Of a stretch of DNA of 42,529 nt, positions 28,642 through 36,698 are shown piece by piece. The stretch is from Gluconacetobacter tumulicola (lineage in GTDB: Bacteria; Pseudomonadota; Alphaproteobacteria; Acetobacterales; Acetobacteraceae), in the NCBI RefSeq assembly GCF_014174215.1, contig NZ_JABEQL010000032.1:1-42529 (forward strand), written 5' to 3'. The notes under the pieces are model-generated. The model searched no databases and had not been told where the DNA came from. It worked only from the letters and a program-made list of their open reading frames with translations. A program made the position numbers and the translations under genes. How positions within the stretch are numbered: the stretch's first letter is position 1; each line of letters starts with the position of its first letter.

Positions 28642-29024
28642 CACGCAATTCCCCTCTGTGCCAAAGATGTTTTCTGAAGGCGGCGCAGAACGGGAATGGT
28701 CAGCACCACGAGAACGGCAATCAGCGTCGGTCCCAGCACGCGCGGCAGAAGCCCCCAGCCGTCAAACCCGACCTCCCACAAGGCCCACGGCCAGGTCAGC
28801 AGCCATGCCAGCAGATACAGAAAGGCCCCGGCAACCGAGCCCATCAGCATGAGAATACCGCCGGCGATAATGGCAGCGCCCGCCACGACATAGTAAAGCG
28901 ACCCACCGAGCAGGGCCAGCTCAGCACCCATGATCAACAGGGGAAGCCCAAGAAGAATGAGCAGTACCGCAACCGCGCACGTCGCCCATTCCGAGGCCCT
29001 TCGAGGTCTGTATAAACCCGCCAT
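28641..29024 (-). CDS. sldB: Polyol dehydrogenase small membrane subunit, copy 1
   Basis: 127-residue hydrophobic protein with four to five membrane segments. Recognisable SldB stretches: ELALLGGSLYYVVAGAAI, GAFLYLLAWLLTWPWALWEVG, LLPRVLGPTLIAVLV and LTIPVLRRLQ. It anchors SldA and hands electrons to ubiquinone. GGAG lies 9 bases before ATG 29024. The sldB-sldA order and coupling match known acetic acid bacterial glycerol/sorbitol dehydrogenases. Nearly the same protein is encoded at 31762-32145. Confidence 0.92.
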   Translation of the reverse strand: MAGLYRPRRASEWATCAVAVLLILLGLPLLIMGAELALLGGSLYYVVAGAAIIAGGILMLMGSVAGAFLYLLAWLLTWPWALWEVGFDGWGLLPRVLGPTLIAVLVVLTIPVLRRLQKTSLAQRGIA

Positions 29025-29344
29025 CCATCAATGCTCCGAACAAAACATCATTCCAAGGTTTTGTGGACCATCGGGTTCATCCGAAAAAGAACTGATTACA
29101 AAAAGGCAGTTCAATATAAAGTGCGCGCCCTATCGGACAATGCGCACCATCGGCGAGATGCGCCTCCGCAAAAGCTTGAGGGAGGCGCAGCGCGCATGGC
29201 TGAAAAATCCCTTTCCATCGCTCGGTTTCTGTATTTTGGGGGATGATATGCGGCTGCATCGCCATCCCTGAATGGAGACGACAAGCTTCAGTCTTTCCAA
29301 GAGGATCTTTAGAAATATTGGTCGGAAATCGCCACGATTCCCAT
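29025..29344. other. Non-coding spacer between the sldBA copies
   Basis: No gene seen. The first ~90 bases still align with the region upstream of the second sldB, so they are the duplicated promoter/leader of sldBA. An 8-base-arm hairpin (29160-29167/29181-29188, arm GCGCCTCC) lies in the middle. The rest is lower in GC than its neighbours and shows no coding signal. Confidence 0.6.
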
Positions 29345-29480
29345 GCATACCCGTCCGGCAGCGAGACAGGGCACCCCAGGAAAACGATGGCACGGCCCTG
29401 ATGGTCAAACAGAGAGCACCGATGACGGTGCCGACAATGATGGCCAGCGCGATGCCCCGAATGGCCGGATGATGCGTCTT
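29345..29480 (-). pseudogene. dedA remnant
   Basis: 29421-29480 aligns without gaps to 32881-32940 of the fuller dedA gene (KTHHPAIRGIALAIIVGTVIG against KTHHLAIQGVALVAIAGAVIG). 29345-29420 aligns to about 32705-32780 (GRAIVFLGCPVS against GSAIVFLGRFVS). The 100 bases between (32781-32880) are deleted, which shifts the frame. Codons 1-28 are absent, replaced by the sldA flank repeat. It is the decayed outer part of a duplicated dedA-sldB-sldA unit. Confidence 0.75.
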
Positions 29481-29578
29481 GACCCCAAATGAATGGATTC
29501 CAAAGGCACCGCCTTTGGCGGGGTACGGGGCAGAGCCCCGCTTTCAGCGAACCAGGGCTCGCTGAAAAGGCTCCAGCC
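29478..29578. repeat. Hairpin-rich 3' flank of sldA, copy 2
   Basis: About 90% match to 26345-26445, starting at CTTGACCCCAAA and running to the sldA stop. It keeps the TTTCAGCGA/TCGCTGAAA and GGGGC/GCCCC stems but lacks the AAGGGGCC stem of copy 1. Its outer edge is fused directly to the dedA remnant, which marks a duplication junction. Confidence 0.75.
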
Positions 29579-31762
29579 TCACTTGTTGCCAGGCAGGGCG
29601 TAAACCACCAGCGCATCACTGACCGGGGTCCTCATGAAATGATGCCCGCCCGCCATGATGGCGACATACTGCCTGCCCTTGTACTCATACGTCATGGGCG
29701 TGGCCTGCCCACCGCCCGGCAGCACGTCGTTCCACAGTTCCTTGCCGCTTTTGGCATCGAACGCATGCAGCAGATTGTCGGTGGTGGCACCGACAAACAC
29801 CACGCCACCGGCCGTCACCACCGGCCCGCCATTATTGGGCGTACCGATCGTCAGCGGCAGATAGGTGGGAATGCGCCACGGGCCGTTGGCCCGGGCACTG
29901 CCCAGCGGATGCTGCCACAGCACCTTGCGCGTGTGCATGTCGATCGCCGTGATCATGCCATAGGGCGGCTTGCTGCACAGCAAGCGCGTGTACCGGTTCC
30001 AGAACGGCGAAGCCATGATGCCATACGGCGTGTCGGCCAGGGCACCTTTGCCTTCGGTCCCGCCACCGGCCTTGAAGCTGGGATCGTCGACCGGCATCAG
30101 GCCATCGGCTTTCCTGCGGGTCAGGATCTGATAGACCGGGGTCACGTTCCAGTTGGCGATCAGCACGCCCGTCTTCGGATCGTACGCCATGCTGCCCCAG
30201 TCGCTTCCACCGTTATAGCCAGGATATTCGATCCACGGCCTGTCGACGCTGGGGGCCGTGAACTCGCCCTCATATTTGGCACGGCGGAATTGCAGGCGGC
30301 AGAAGAGCTGATCGATGGGGGACATCCCCCACATGTCGCTTTCCTTCAGGTCCGGCAGGCCCAGGCGCGGCATGCCGACCGACCAGGGCTGCGTGGGCGA
30401 ACGCGGATCGCCCTCTACATCAGTCTCCACCGGGGCCGGACGTTCCTCGACCGGCAGGATCGGCTTGCCGTCGCGGCGATCGAGCACGAAGGTCTGGCCG
30501 CGCTTGGTCGGCACCACCAGGGCCGGCACCGGGCCGTCCTGGCCGGGGAAGTCGATCATGGTCGGCTGCGAGCCGATATCGTAATCCCAGACATCCTTAT
30601 GCACGGTCTGGAACACCCAGCGCGGCGAACCGGTCTTCACATCCAGCGCCACGATCGCGGACGAAACCCTGTTCTCCTCCGGCGAGCGCATGCCAGAGTA
30701 ATAATTGACGGCCGCATTGCCCATGGGGACGTAAACAAGCCCCAGCCCATCGTCGCCCGTCATGGGGGCCCAGGAATTGGGCGTGCCGCGGCTGTAATGC
30801 TGGCCTTCCGCGGGTTCACCGTGGTCGTCCGGGCGGTTGACGTCCCATGCCCACAGGAATTTTCCCGTTTCGGCGTCATAGCCACGAATCACACCCGAGG
30901 GCGCCCAGCGGCGCTGGCCATTCAGCACCTGATGGTTCACCACGATCGCGCCGTTCACGATCGGGGGCGGTGCCGTCATGGACACGAAGCCCGGAACGGA
31001 TTCACCCATGCCCTTCATCAGGTTGACCTGTCCGTGATCGCCGAAGCCTTCGCACAATTTTCCGGTATCGGCATCGACCTCGATCAGCCGCATGTCCAGC
31101 ATGCCTTCGAGGATCCGGTTATGGCACAACTGCCCCGCCGGCACGGTCGACGCGGTATAATATACAACCCCCTTGCAGGCCGCCGCATAGGGAATACTGG
31201 CATATTTCACGCCGGCATTATGCCGCCAGACCTCCTTTCCGGTTTCCGGGTCCAGCTTTACTATGTCATTCATGGCCGTACACATATACAGCCCGTCGCC
31301 CACCTTGATGGGGGTGGTCTCGGCGGCCCATTTGTTCGCCTGGCCCGGCGCGGGCTTGCTGCCGGTATGATAGATGAATGCGCGCGTGAGTTGCCCGACA
31401 TTCCGGGGCGTGATCTGCTCCAGCGGGGAAAAGCGCGTGGCGTCGGTATCCCGACCATAGGCAGGCCAGTCATCATGCGCCGGATGGCTGCCGATCTGCT
31501 CGACGGCAGGTGTGGCCTCACCGGGCTCGGCCGGCGGTCCATCGGGAATATTCGCGGCATTGACCCCGGGCGCCTGCGGCGCAAAAGGCGACGGAGCCGC
31601 TAATCCCTTACCTTCTTTTTGTTCGGATGCATCCGCCTCACTCAAGCGGGGCGGGGCCTCCCTGTACGCGCTTTGGGCCCGAGCCGGTACCATGCCTGCC
31701 ACTGCGGACAGAAGCACGAGGCCGCACAATGCCGTGGCAGCAGCGGGATTGACCGCCGCCAT
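29579..31762 (-). CDS. sldA: PQQ-dependent polyol dehydrogenase large subunit, copy 2
   Basis: 727-residue paralogue of the gene at 26446-28641, with a signal peptide ending near VPARA/QS and the same propeller motifs. It differs mainly in the pro-region after the signal peptide (EAPPRLSEADASEQKEGKG) and in two loops: NAAVNYYSGMRSPEENR where copy 1 has NSAADYYSAMRSPEENK, and VYQILTRRKADGLMPVDDPSFKAG where copy 1 has a longer loop (MYDQLVTRKKADALGL...). The second loop was probably shortened. Changed loops may mean altered substrate range. TGATG coupling to sldB is kept. Both copies look functional. Confidence 0.93.
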   Translation of the reverse strand: MAAVNPAAATALCGLVLLSAVAGMVPARAQSAYREAPPRLSEADASEQKEGKGLAAPSPFAPQAPGVNAANIPDGPPAEPGEATPAVEQIGSHPAHDDWPAYGRDTDATRFSPLEQITPRNVGQLTRAFIYHTGSKPAPGQANKWAAETTPIKVGDGLYMCTAMNDIVKLDPETGKEVWRHNAGVKYASIPYAAACKGVVYYTASTVPAGQLCHNRILEGMLDMRLIEVDADTGKLCEGFGDHGQVNLMKGMGESVPGFVSMTAPPPIVNGAIVVNHQVLNGQRRWAPSGVIRGYDAETGKFLWAWDVNRPDDHGEPAEGQHYSRGTPNSWAPMTGDDGLGLVYVPMGNAAVNYYSGMRSPEENRVSSAIVALDVKTGSPRWVFQTVHKDVWDYDIGSQPTMIDFPGQDGPVPALVVPTKRGQTFVLDRRDGKPILPVEERPAPVETDVEGDPRSPTQPWSVGMPRLGLPDLKESDMWGMSPIDQLFCRLQFRRAKYEGEFTAPSVDRPWIEYPGYNGGSDWGSMAYDPKTGVLIANWNVTPVYQILTRRKADGLMPVDDPSFKAGGGTEGKGALADTPYGIMASPFWNRYTRLLCSKPPYGMITAIDMHTRKVLWQHPLGSARANGPWRIPTYLPLTIGTPNNGGPVVTAGGVVFVGATTDNLLHAFDAKSGKELWNDVLPGGGQATPMTYEYKGRQYVAIMAGGHHFMRTPVSDALVVYALPGNK

Positions 31763-32145
31763 CACGCAATATCCTTCTCTGCCACGGCTATTTTCTGAAG
31801 GTGGCGCAGAACCGGAATGGTCAGCATCACAAGAACGGCAATCAGCGTCGGTCCCAGCAGGCGCGGCAGAAGCGCCCAGCCATCAAACCCGACCTCCCAC
31901 AAGGCCCAGGGCCAGGTCAGCAGCCACGCCAGCAGATACAGCAGGGCCCCGGCAACCGAGCCTCTCAGCATGAGGATGCCACCTGCAACAATGGCTGTTC
32001 CTGCCAGGATATAGTAAAGCGACCCGCCAAGCAGGGCCAGCTCGGTCCCCATGATCACCAGGGGAAGTCCAAGAACAATGAGCAGTACCGCAACCGCGCA
32101 CGTTGCCCATTCCGAGGCCCTTCGGGGCCTGTATAAACCTGCCAT
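31762..32145 (-). CDS. sldB: Polyol dehydrogenase small membrane subunit, copy 2
   Basis: 127 residues, nearly identical to the first SldB through the membrane segments. It diverges at the C-terminus (VLRHLQKIAVAEKDIA against VLRRLQKTSLAQRGIA). ATG 32145 is chosen to match copy 1 and follows GGAG; nine more in-frame codons upstream are unlikely to be used. The spacer 32146-32430 is AT-richer, holds no gene, and should carry the promoter of this sldBA pair. Confidence 0.92.
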   Translation of the reverse strand: MAGLYRPRRASEWATCAVAVLLIVLGLPLVIMGTELALLGGSLYYILAGTAIVAGGILMLRGSVAGALLYLLAWLLTWPWALWEVGFDGWALLPRLLGPTLIAVLVMLTIPVLRHLQKIAVAEKDIA

Positions 32146-32430
32146 CCGATCATGCTCCAGAGGAAACACCACCCCCCAACATTATGTGGCGCATCAGGTT
32201 CTCTGGAGAGCGACTGATCGTAATGAGTTCTTCAAGACTCAGCACGCTCTAACACGTTCATTCGTCTCGATATTTGAGACAATTCTTAAAAATTCCCAAT
32301 GATCGGCAGACGTTCACGATCACGGAAAATCCTGTTTGTTTCCTCCATTCCCATATTTTTGAAAAACGAAAAAATAACGAAAAACTTTCGATCCCATCAG
32401 ATCAAACCAGACGCCGAACCGGGCGTTCGA

Positions 32431-33024
32431 TTACACTCCCGGTCGCGCGGAAAGCGCGGCGTCTTCCTTCAGCGCCAACTGCGTCAATCGCTGTTCATTC
32501 TTCCTCAGGAAGAGCCCCGAGAAGAACAGGCCGATGATCGTCACGATTCCGATCGCCATGCCGGTCGGACCGGACAGCTGCGAGATCTTGCGCCCAAGAA
32601 GATAGGTGCCCACGGCATAACCGCCCGCCCAGCACGTGCCCCCCAGGGTATTGAAGAGCATGAAGCGCCGCCAGCGCATGTTGCATGCCCCGGCCAGCAG
32701 CGCCACACAGACACGCAGCAGCGAGACGAAGCGCCCCAGGAAGACGATGGCACTGCCATGATGGCTGAACAGATAACGCCCGAGAATCAGCCGTTCGGAC
32801 GTCAGGCCAATACGGGCACCATGTTTCTCGAGAAGCGGAAGGCCGAAATGCCGTCCGATCATGTAGCCGAAATTGTCACCGATGACGGCACCGGCAATGG
32901 CGACCAGCGCAACGCCCTGAATGGCCAGATGGTGCGTCTTGAGGCAATAGAGCGATGCCGTAATGATGCAGGTTTCAGCCGGGATGGGAATGCCCATGCT
33001 CTCCAGCAGAACGGCCAGGGTCAC
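32431..33024 (-). CDS. DedA-family membrane protein
   Basis: Polytopic inner-membrane protein of the DedA/SNARE-associated family; relatives flip undecaprenyl phosphate or phospholipids. 197 residues from GTG 33024. Family features: LLESMGIPIPAETCIITAS, VIGDNFGYMIGRHFG, GSAIVFLGRFVSLLRV (usual GRFxPxxR) and NTLGGTCWAGGYAVGTYLLG. Homology seems to extend upstream (HLDSLLHHYGYGIV in frame from about 33063), but no ATG, GTG or TTG is in frame there. The true start may be a CTG, or the gene lost its start. A deleted second copy lies at 29345-29480. Confidence 0.8.
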   Translation of the reverse strand: MTLAVLLESMGIPIPAETCIITASLYCLKTHHLAIQGVALVAIAGAVIGDNFGYMIGRHFGLPLLEKHGARIGLTSERLILGRYLFSHHGSAIVFLGRFVSLLRVCVALLAGACNMRWRRFMLFNTLGGTCWAGGYAVGTYLLGRKISQLSGPTGMAIGIVTIIGLFFSGLFLRKNEQRLTQLALKEDAALSARPGV

Positions 33025-33220
33025 GATACCGTAACCATAATGGTGCAGCAGGCTGTCCAGATGCTGAAGCAGGGGAGGCTTTCCTTGCGCTGATCGACCA
33101 GCCCGTTTGATGGGGGCAAAATACCCCCCGGGGGAAGAGAAATTAGCGCATGACAGCCCTTCCCCAACGGTCGGCGCGCAGCCGATGGCCCTTCGCGATC
33201 AGCCGCTGCCGTCGTTCACA

Positions 33221-34078
33221 TCAGTCGGCGGAACCGAAAATATCCTGCAGCGCGCGTTTCATGACGCTGGCATCAAGCGTTTTGCCCAGCCACAATTCCA
33301 CGCCGATCACCCCCTGGTTGACGAGCATGCCAAGACCGTCGAGCGGCGTGCAGCCGCGCGCCTTCGCCTCGCGCAGCAGGTGCGTCCTGGGCGGATTCGG
33401 GATCACGTCGGCGACGATGTGCCCTTTCTTCAGAGTGTCCAGCGCAATCGACGGGAGCGCATCCTTGTCGCCCAACCCGATGGAGGTGGCATTGATGAGG
33501 ATATCGACATCCTCGGGGATGCGTACCGCGCCGTCCCACGGCATGGCGGCCGCGTCGCTTCTGGTGTTGTCGCGCACCAGCGCCGCGATGATTTCGGCTT
33601 TCGCGGGGTCGCGATTGACGACCGTGATATGCGCGGTGCCGGCAAGGCCCAGCTCCACCGCAATCGCCCGGGCGGCGCCCCCCGCACCCAGCAGCAGCAC
33701 CTTCTTGCCGCGCGGATCGGTCACCTCTTTGAGCGAGGCCAGGAAGCCCTTGCCGTCCGTATTGTCACCGGTCAGCCGGCCGTCGCGGATGGTCACGCAA
33801 TTGACCGCGCCGATAATCTTCGCGGCCTCGGACAGCGCATCCAGATGCTGGATGACCGCAACCTTATGCGGCAGCGAGCAATTGAACCCGACCCATTCCA
33901 TCGCCTTCGCACCCCGAACGGCATCGGCGAGATTGTCGGGCTTCACATCGCAATTGATGTAGCGCGCGTCGATGCCATGATGGCGATAGGCGGCCTCGAT
34001 CATGGCAACCGTCGGGTTGTCGGCGCAAGGCGTGGAGAAAGATCCGGTCAGGATGCTCAGGAAGCTCTCGTCACTCAT
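33221..34078 (-). CDS. aroE: Shikimate dehydrogenase family protein (AroE/YdiB-like)
   Basis: 285-residue NAD(P)-dependent oxidoreductase. Catalytic Lys72 (NCSLPHK) and Asp108 (GDNTDGKGF) are present, then the Rossmann motif LLLGAGGAARA (from 128) and NATSIGL and GLGMLVNQG near the end. The N-terminal substrate loop is unusual: GSFSTPCADNP in place of the xPxxHSxSPxxHN of housekeeping AroE. The cofactor loop reads NRDPAKAE, not NRT. This may be a quinate/shikimate or related sugar-acid-like dehydrogenase and not the biosynthetic enzyme. Start ATG 34078. Confidence 0.85.
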   Translation of the reverse strand: MSDESFLSILTGSFSTPCADNPTVAMIEAAYRHHGIDARYINCDVKPDNLADAVRGAKAMEWVGFNCSLPHKVAVIQHLDALSEAAKIIGAVNCVTIRDGRLTGDNTDGKGFLASLKEVTDPRGKKVLLLGAGGAARAIAVELGLAGTAHITVVNRDPAKAEIIAALVRDNTRSDAAAMPWDGAVRIPEDVDILINATSIGLGDKDALPSIALDTLKKGHIVADVIPNPPRTHLLREAKARGCTPLDGLGMLVNQGVIGVELWLGKTLDASVMKRALQDIFGSAD

Positions 34079-34442
34079 TCGACGCTCCGGAAACAGGCGT
34101 TGCGATCAAGTCGCGTAGCTATGCATAAGCGGCCCCGGGATGTCCAAGGTTGAGAAATGATACCAAGTTAAAACCATGGCCCGATGCCACCACACTCAAT
34201 CAATTGCGCATCAATCACGCCTTTACGAAATCCCGGATGCCCGCGCGCAAAAACTTCAGATGTCACAGAAGAAGGACAGGAGCGGCGTGAAATCTGTGCA
34301 TGACACCGAACGCCGCATCAGGAATCACGACAAATTACCTGAAGGAACACTCTTCCCCTATCAAGAAAGTTTCGAATTCGCTCCCCGATGAATCCACAAG
34401 ATTGAACGAAAGCATTTCAACCATAAACAAGATGGACCTCAG
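34079..34442. other. Non-coding spacer upstream of aroE-like gene
   Basis: Lower in GC than the surroundings. No frame here looks like protein. The minus-strand part next to 34079 should hold the aroE-like promoter, but no convincing -35/-10 pair stands out. Its right end (34438-34442, CTCAG) is repeated directly after the MITE-like element. The stretch 34605-34852 on the other side of that element also holds nothing I can support. Confidence 0.5.
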
Positions 34443-34604
34443 AGCCTGACCGGAAATGTGGGCTGGCGAGCGAGAGCGGCCCGCAAGGGTCGCGCCCGGC
34501 GTGAGTTTCCGAGCATCGGAGCGGAGCGGCCTTGATGGCCGTAAGCACCGAAGCACAGGAAACGCGCACAGGACGCGCCGCCAGCGCGCATTTACGCTCA
34601 GGCT
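34443..34604. repeat. MITE-like element, copy 2 (inverted)
   Basis: 162 bases, the reverse complement of the element at 13138-13298, with the same terminal inverted repeats (AGCCTGACCGGAAATG at the left, TTTACGCTCAGGCT at the right). Here it is flanked on both sides by CTCAG (34438-34442 and 34605-34609), which looks like a 5-base target duplication. No coding capacity. Confidence 0.8.
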
Positions 34605-34852
34605 CTCAGAGCCCGGAAACGCGGCCATGCACAATCCTGCTCGAGATGCGACATCCCTTCGCCAGACCGTCAACCATTTCAGGATTGATGAGGACCGGGC
34701 CGCCTTTGCGCCATGCTGCGTCGGGTCCACGAAAGGACGGACGAACCTCCTCCCCTCAGCCGAGTCAATCCGATCGGATGCCCAGCCATGGACCAGGACG
34801 GTCACGACCGGACTCGGCGCCATGCGGGTCGCGCCCCCGATATCGGTTCTGT

Positions 34853-34938
34853 TGGTGCGAACTGCGGGACTCGAACCCGCACGCCCCTGCGGGCGCAAGA
34901 TTTTAAGTCTCGTGCGTCTACCATTCCGCCAAGCTCGC
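34853..34938 (-). tRNA. tRNA-Leu (UAA)
   Basis: 86 bases on the minus strand including an encoded CCA. Acceptor arm GCGAGCT pairs with AGTTCGC. The D-arm has TGGCGGAATGGTAGACGC, the anticodon loop CTTAAAA gives UAA, a long class II variable arm follows, and the T-arm is GCGGGTTCGAGTCCCGC. The anticodon and the long variable arm make it leucine. Confidence 0.97.
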
Positions 34939-35001
34939 CCGGCCCGCCATCTAGCATACTCGCGCGGCGGGTGAAATCCGGCAGCGGCGGTTTTCGGCAG
35001 G

Positions 35002-35724
35002 TTATGCGGCGCGCAGCAATGCCGGCCCGTGACGGCGCAGCCAGGCTTCGGCCATGTGGCGGTGCGGTGTCAGGCTGGCCACCAGCACCCAGAAATCGGG
35101 GCCATGATTCATGTGCCGCAGATGGGCCAGTTCATGGGCCAGCACGTAATGCTGCACGTCGACGGGCGCCATCACCAGCCGCCAGTTCAGCATCACCGTG
35201 CCATCCGCGCTGCAACTGCCCCAGCGGCTGCTGGTATCCTTGATCACCAGCCGGCGGGGCCGCAGGCCGGAGGCCCCCGCGATCTGCGCCAGCCGCGCGC
35301 CCAGCCGATGCCCGGCTTCCTGCCGCAGGAACGTCGTCAGGCGGCGGCGCAGGAACGGCGCCTCGCCGCTCACCTTCACCGCATCGTCCTCGATCCACAC
35401 GCCCCGCCGCCCATCGGGGCAATGGACGATCCCATGCGGGCACCCATCCAGCACCACCTGTCCCCCGTCATGCCACGGCGCCGCCGCCGGCAGATGGTCC
35501 AGCCGCGACAGCGCCCAGACGGCATGGCTGCGCAGCAGCGCCAACCCCGCCTCGCGCTCCGCCCGTGGCGGCAGGGTAATCACGATCTCGGCCTCACGCG
35601 CATCGATCCGCAGCGACAGCCGCCGCGCCCGGCTCGACCGACGCCAGCGGACCGGCACGTCGCGCCCGGCCAGCCGGACGGTCTCGGCCTCCGCCGGCAT
35701 CGGACCGGTGAGGCCGGCCCTCAT
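35002..35724 (-). CDS. YgjP-like (DUF45/WLM) metallopeptidase-domain protein
   Basis: 240 residues. Zinc-protease motif HELAH (197-201) with a third ligand candidate His207 in HMNHGPDFW, preceded by the family stretch [20 protein letters not shown]. The N-terminal part is the basic [13 protein letters not shown] strand common in this family. Cellular function is unknown for the family. It overlaps the stop of the YcgN-like gene by ATGA, so the two are translated together. Confidence 0.92.
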   Translation of the reverse strand: MRAGLTGPMPAEAETVRLAGRDVPVRWRRSSRARRLSLRIDAREAEIVITLPPRAEREAGLALLRSHAVWALSRLDHLPAAAPWHDGGQVVLDGCPHGIVHCPDGRRGVWIEDDAVKVSGEAPFLRRRLTTFLRQEAGHRLGARLAQIAGASGLRPRRLVIKDTSSRWGSCSADGTVMLNWRLVMAPVDVQHYVLAHELAHLRHMNHGPDFWVLVASLTPHRHMAEAWLRRHGPALLRAA

Positions 35725-36203
35725 TCCCCAGTGGGCGTCCGTGGCCGGCGCGGACGCGGCATCACACCGGGCCAGTCGACGATGTGATGCTCCAGCGGGC
35801 CGGCGCGACGCTCGCTGATCGCCCGTCCCCGTACCGAAATCCCGGCCTCATGCACGGTATCGGGCGAGCCCGACACCAGCGGATGCCACCATGGCAGCTT
35901 CCGCCCTTCGGCCAGCAGCCGATAGGCGCAGGAAGGCGGCAGCCAGTCGATCTCCGCCAGGGCCTCGGGCGTCAGCTGCACGCAGTCGGGCACCTTGCGC
36001 CGGCGGCACGCGTAATCCGAGCAGCGGCAGCTTTCCAGGTCCAGCAGCCGGCAGGCAACCTCGGTAAACAGGATCTGCTCGGTCACGTCCTCGCGCAGCT
36101 TGTGCAGGCAGCAGCGTCCGCAGCCATCGCACAGCGATTCCCATTCCTCGGTCGTCATTTCGTCCAGGCGGCGGACCTGCCAGAACGGCTTTGTATCGGT
36201 CAT
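35721..36203 (-). CDS. YcgN/UPF0260 family cysteine-cluster protein
   Basis: 160 residues. N-terminal [12 protein letters not shown] motif (25-32), then [24 protein letters not shown], matching the UPF0260/YkgJ-like cluster family, whose cysteines probably bind Zn or Fe-[23 protein letters not shown] is the conserved C-terminal part. The last ~40 residues are less conserved. Function is not known to me. Coupled to the YgjP-like gene downstream. Confidence 0.93.
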   Translation of the reverse strand: MTDTKPFWQVRRLDEMTTEEWESLCDGCGRCCLHKLREDVTEQILFTEVACRLLDLESCRCSDYACRRRKVPDCVQLTPEALAEIDWLPPSCAYRLLAEGRKLPWWHPLVSGSPDTVHEAGISVRGRAISERRAGPLEHHIVDWPGVMPRPRRPRTPTGE

Positions 36204-36251
36204 GGCGACCGTCTTACTGAATCCGGCCGGCCGAGAGAAGAAAAACGCCGC

Positions 36252-36698
36252 CTACCCGTCCAGAACGCCCATCATCACGGCGCCCGCCACCGCCAGCGCC
36301 GCCGCACCCAGCGCCGCCGGCCCCAGCAGCGGCAGCCACAGGCCGCGCAGCCGGACAACCCGCCCGGCCCCCAGACCCGCCGCCGTCCGCGCCAGTCCGG
36401 GCGGCAGGCGGTCGAGCGCGCGCAGAAGCGGCAGCAGCACCAGCGGCACCAGGCAGACAGCCTGCGTCACGACCGGCTCCGCGCCGCCATCCCGCCAGGG
36501 CCCGGACAGCGCAACGGCCCCCATCCATCCGGGAATCGCCAGTGCCAGGGCACAGACCTGGGCGGCCGACAGCACGCGCCGCCCCCGCGGCCCCGCCCGC
36601 AGCAGCAGGCCGAGCCCGCACGCGGCCAGGGCTGCCCCCCCTTCCACCAGCAGACCGACGACCAGTGCCGGCGACGAGAAAGCCGGCAGCCCGGTCAT
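36252..36698 (-). CDS. Truncated ABC permease-like membrane protein
   Basis: 148 residues, about four membrane segments. Near the C-terminus it has AAGLGAGRVVRLRGLWLPLLGPA, which resembles the EAA loop (EAA---G---------LP) that docks ABC permeases to their ATPase. Normal permeases of this class have 260 residues or more, so this is a short or reduced form. The ATG overlaps the stop of the solute-binding gene (ATGA). The ATPase of the same operon is degenerate. Confidence 0.7.
   Translation of the reverse strand: MTGLPAFSSPALVVGLLVEGGAALAACGLGLLLRAGPRGRRVLSAAQVCALALAIPGWMGAVALSGPWRDGGAEPVVTQAVCLVPLVLLPLLRALDRLPPGLARTAAGLGAGRVVRLRGLWLPLLGPAALGAAALAVAGAVMMGVLDG

Noticed and set aside
26506-31603. 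Two plus-strand frames of more than 700 codons with near-identical middles
   Set aside because: Their similarity only mirrors the duplicated sldA genes on the minus strand.
34176-34391. 71-codon plus-strand frame upstream of the MITE-like copy
   Set aside because: No ribosome-binding site, no recognisable family, and composition unlike a gene.
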